Shown in pieces: positions 6,159-8,099 of a stretch of DNA of 8,099 nt (its first letter is position 1; each line of letters begins with the position of its first letter). Origin of the DNA: Paracoccaceae bacterium. Lineage in GTDB: Bacteria > Pseudomonadota > Alphaproteobacteria > Rhodobacterales > Rhodobacteraceae. The stretch is taken from assembly GCA_009920225.1 (NCBI GenBank), contig RGAJ01000067.1, forward strand, positions 1 to 8,099, in the 5' to 3' direction. The notes beneath the pieces are model-generated. The model saw only the letters and a list, made by a program, of their open reading frames with translations, did no database searches and was not told the DNA's origin. A program made the translations under genes and the position numbers.

Positions 6159-7651
6159 TTCACAGCCTCATCGCTATCGTCGCTCAGATCGACCCAGATC
6201 GTTTTGATGTGTGTGTATTGATCATGCGCATGAATACCGTTGTCGCGCCCGCCAAATCCGCTTGATTTCAAACCACCAAAAGGGGTTGAAATATCGCCTT
6301 CGCCGAAACTGTTGACGGTGACGGTGCCTGCACGCAGCGCGCGTGCCCCGCGCAAGGCGCGTTTCACATTTGCCGTGAAAATCGAAGCGGCAAGGCCATA
6401 TTGCGTGGTATTGGCCAAGGCAATTGCTTCGTCAAACGTTTCAACGGTCAAGACCGACAGAACGGGGCCAAAGATTTCTTCGTGTGCGTGGCGCGCGGTT
6501 TTTGTCACCTCTAAAATCGTGGGTTCGACAAAGCCATCTTTGGCGCCACCACCAACGATCACGGTTCCTGCGTCATTGAGATATGATGACACCTTGGCAA
6601 AGTGTTCTGGCGAGACGAGCGCGCCCACGCGATGACGCGGATCCAACGGATCGCCCATCGGCCATTCGCGCAAATGGGCCTTGATCCGATCTAACAGCGC
6701 GTCTTTTATCCCCCGCTGAACAATCAAACGTGATGACGCAGAACAGTTTTCGCCCATGTTCCAAAATGCCCCATTCACGATATGCGCCGCGACGCGATCA
6801 AGGTTTTCGGCATCCTCCAACACGACCGCAGGGTTTTTCCCGCCCATTTCCAATGTGACTTCTTTCAGATTGCTTTCCGCCGCATAGCGCAGAAACCGTC
6901 GGCCTGTTTCGGTTGATCCTGTGAAACTTACCGCGTCGATATCCATATGGCGGCCAATGGGTTCACCAACCTCTGGTCCCGATCCCGTGACGACGTTAAA
7001 CACACCTGCGGGTATGCCTGCTTCCATCGCAAGTTCCGCGATGCGCAGCGCGCTCAGCGACGTTTCTTCGGCGGGTTTCACAATGACAGAGCACCCCGCC
7101 GCCAATGCAGGGCCAATTTTCCATGCCAACATCAAAAGCGGGAAATTCCACGGCAGCACCAAACCAACAACCCCCACCGGTTCGCGCAGGACCATCGCAA
7201 TATGGTCATCAGATGACGGTGCCATTTGGTCATAGATTTTGTCGATCAATTCGGCATGCCACATTATGCAGTTGATGGTTTCCGGCAGATCAACAGTTTC
7301 GCAATCAAAGATGGTTTTGCCGCTATCGATGCTTTCCAAAACGGCCAATTCGCGCGCGTTTCGTTTGATCAATTTGGCCAATGTGATCAAGGTTGCCTTG
7401 CGCTCGGATGGATGCAAACGCGACCAACGGCCGTCTTCAAATGCATCGCGGGCTTTTTCGACGGCAAAATCGACATCCTCTTGGCCACAGGCGGCAATCG
7501 CAGCAATCACGCCACCGGTTGCAGGGTTCATGGTGTCAAATGTTTTGCCCGATGCAGCGGGGCGGAAAGACCCATCGATAAAGGCCTGTGTGGGCAATGA
7601 TAGGTTTGCCGCAATGGCCTTGTATTCCTCGGTGGTTAATAGGGCGCTCAT
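6155..7651 (-). CDS. NAD(P)-dependent aldehyde dehydrogenase, PuuC-like
   Basis: This 498-residue enzyme oxidises an aldehyde to a carboxylic acid with NAD(P)+. All catalytic landmarks of the aldehyde dehydrogenase superfamily are present: L166-P167-W168-N169-F170 with catalytic Asn169, K192 in IVKPAEE for the cofactor, the F243-T244-G245-S246-T247 nucleotide motif, general base E268 in LEMGGKNP, and nucleophile C303 in GENCSASSR. The start (FIDGSFRPAASGKTFDTMNP, 24-43) and length match gamma-glutamyl-gamma-aminobutyraldehyde dehydrogenase (PuuC) and betaine-aldehyde-type relatives. The ATG at 7651 overlaps the stop of the DapA-like gene (ATGA, 7648-7651), and the stop overlaps the FAD oxidoreductase start. 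Gene order suggests that it consumes the aldehyde made by the oxidoreductase. No glutamylation ligase (PuuA) is in the window, so the true Puu pathway is not established. Confidence 0.97.
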   Translation of the reverse strand: MSALLTTEEYKAIAANLSLPTQAFIDGSFRPAASGKTFDTMNPATGGVIAAIAACGQEDVDFAVEKARDAFEDGRWSRLHPSERKATLITLAKLIKRNARELAVLESIDSGKTIFDCETVDLPETINCIMWHAELIDKIYDQMAPSSDDHIAMVLREPVGVVGLVLPWNFPLLMLAWKIGPALAAGCSVIVKPAEETSLSALRIAELAMEAGIPAGVFNVVTGSGPEVGEPIGRHMDIDAVSFTGSTETGRRFLRYAAESNLKEVTLEMGGKNPAVVLEDAENLDRVAAHIVNGAFWNMGENCSASSRLIVQRGIKDALLDRIKAHLREWPMGDPLDPRHRVGALVSPEHFAKVSSYLNDAGTVIVGGGAKDGFVEPTILEVTKTARHAHEEIFGPVLSVLTVETFDEAIALANTTQYGLAASIFTANVKRALRGARALRAGTVTVNSFGEGDISTPFGGLKSSGFGGRDNGIHAHDQYTHIKTIWVDLSDDSDEAVN

Positions 7652-8099
7652 TCTGCGGCCTCCATTTTGTTTTGTGATCCTGCTTCGATGTCGGCGATGG
7701 TTTGTCGCAAAACGCGCACAACTTGTTCTAATTGACGCTTGTCGTCTTTGTTGAGCGCGCGCAGCGGCGGGCGTGGGGGCCCTGCGTCATTGCCCATGAT
7801 CTCACATCCATATTTGACGCATTGGATGAATTTCCCACCCTGTTCCAATACGCGCATCAACGGCATCATGGCCGACATGATCCGCCGTCCTTTGTCAAAA
7901 TTTCCTGCGACGCGGCAAGCATTCCATAGGGCGATGTGTTCGCGGGGCAAGAAATTCGACCCAGCACAGACCCAACTGGTCGCACCCCAAGCAAAGAATT
8001 CCAAGGCTTGGTCATCCATGCCACAGGACAATTGAATATGCGGATAGTCCCGCGCCAATAAATGCACACGGTTGATATCGCCTGAACTTTCCTTGATCG
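7648..8099 (-). CDS. Dihydrodipicolinate synthase (DapA)-family lyase, N-terminus beyond right edge
   Basis: About 150 C-terminal codons of a Schiff-base TIM-barrel enzyme are present; the reading frame is open to the right edge, so the true start is outside. The first visible residues are I-K-E-S-S-G-D, where the Lys (codon 8092-8094) matches the catalytic lysine that forms the imine with the oxo-acid substrate in this family. After it come the strand motifs HIQLSCGMDDQALEFFAWGA and WVCAGSNFLP, and the C-terminal QCVKYGCEIMGNDAGPPRPP loop with the PxRPPL signature. Family members include DapA itself, N-acetylneuraminate lyase, keto-deoxy sugar acid aldolases and dehydratases, and the deaminase of 4-hydroxyproline breakdown. 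The operon position with an amine oxidase and an aldehyde dehydrogenase argues for a catabolic aldolase, dehydratase or deaminase rather than lysine synthesis (inference). A GTG at 8067 is internal, not the start. Confidence 0.9.
   Translation of the reverse strand, partial: IKESSGDINRVHLLARDYPHIQLSCGMDDQALEFFAWGATSWVCAGSNFLPREHIALWNACRVAGNFDKGRRIMSAMMPLMRVLEQGGKFIQCVKYGCEIMGNDAGPPRPPLRALNKDDKRQLEQVVRVLRQTIADIEAGSQNKMEAAE

Noticed and set aside
8065..8067. GTG as the start of the DapA-like gene
   Set aside because: The frame continues upstream to the window edge and includes the conserved catalytic Lys segment IKESSGD, so this codon is internal.

Overview
The window looks like a catabolic island from an alphaproteobacterium, most likely a marine Rhodobacteraceae (Roseobacter-group) member. 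The grounds are moderate GC content, the style of the proteins, tightly overlapping operons and the mix of families (MttB-like methyltransferase, PuuB/PuuC-like oxidase and dehydrogenase, DapA-like lyase, GcvA-type LysR regulator). This is a judgement from reading the sequence; no database search was run.

Left part (1-1813, minus strand): a three-gene operon read right to left. It encodes a DUF1185/'amino acid synthesis' family protein, an alpha/beta hydrolase and a flavin reductase-like protein that runs off the left edge. The genes overlap by 29 and 14 bp, so they are probably translationally coupled. A 108-bp intergenic region separates this operon from a divergent LysR-type regulator (1922-2767, plus strand). 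It holds a perfect 7-bp inverted repeat with a 5-bp spacer, which fits a LysR T-N11-A site and contains the CTAAT element known for GcvA-type regulators.

Middle (2893-4449, plus strand): a non-pyrrolysine member of the trimethylamine methyltransferase (MttB) superfamily, downstream of the regulator after a 125-bp gap with two inverted repeats. A 368-bp region follows (4450-4817) with no convincing gene, though both strands stay open for most of it.

Right part (4818-8099, minus strand): a second operon, also read right to left. It encodes a DapA-family lyase/aldolase (N-terminus outside the window), an aldehyde dehydrogenase of the PuuC type and a DAO-fold FAD-dependent oxidoreductase of the PuuB/DadA type. 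Consecutive genes overlap by 4 bp (ATGA and TTGA).

Taken together, the set suggests use of an N-methylated or quaternary nitrogen compound: methyl transfer by the MttB homologue, oxidation of a secondary or primary amine by the FAD enzyme, aldehyde oxidation by the dehydrogenase and C-C or C-N lyase chemistry by the DapA homologue. The left operon would supply reduced-flavin and hydrolase steps. The substrate cannot be read from the sequence. No corrinoid protein, corrinoid activator, flavin monooxygenase or transporter is in the window.
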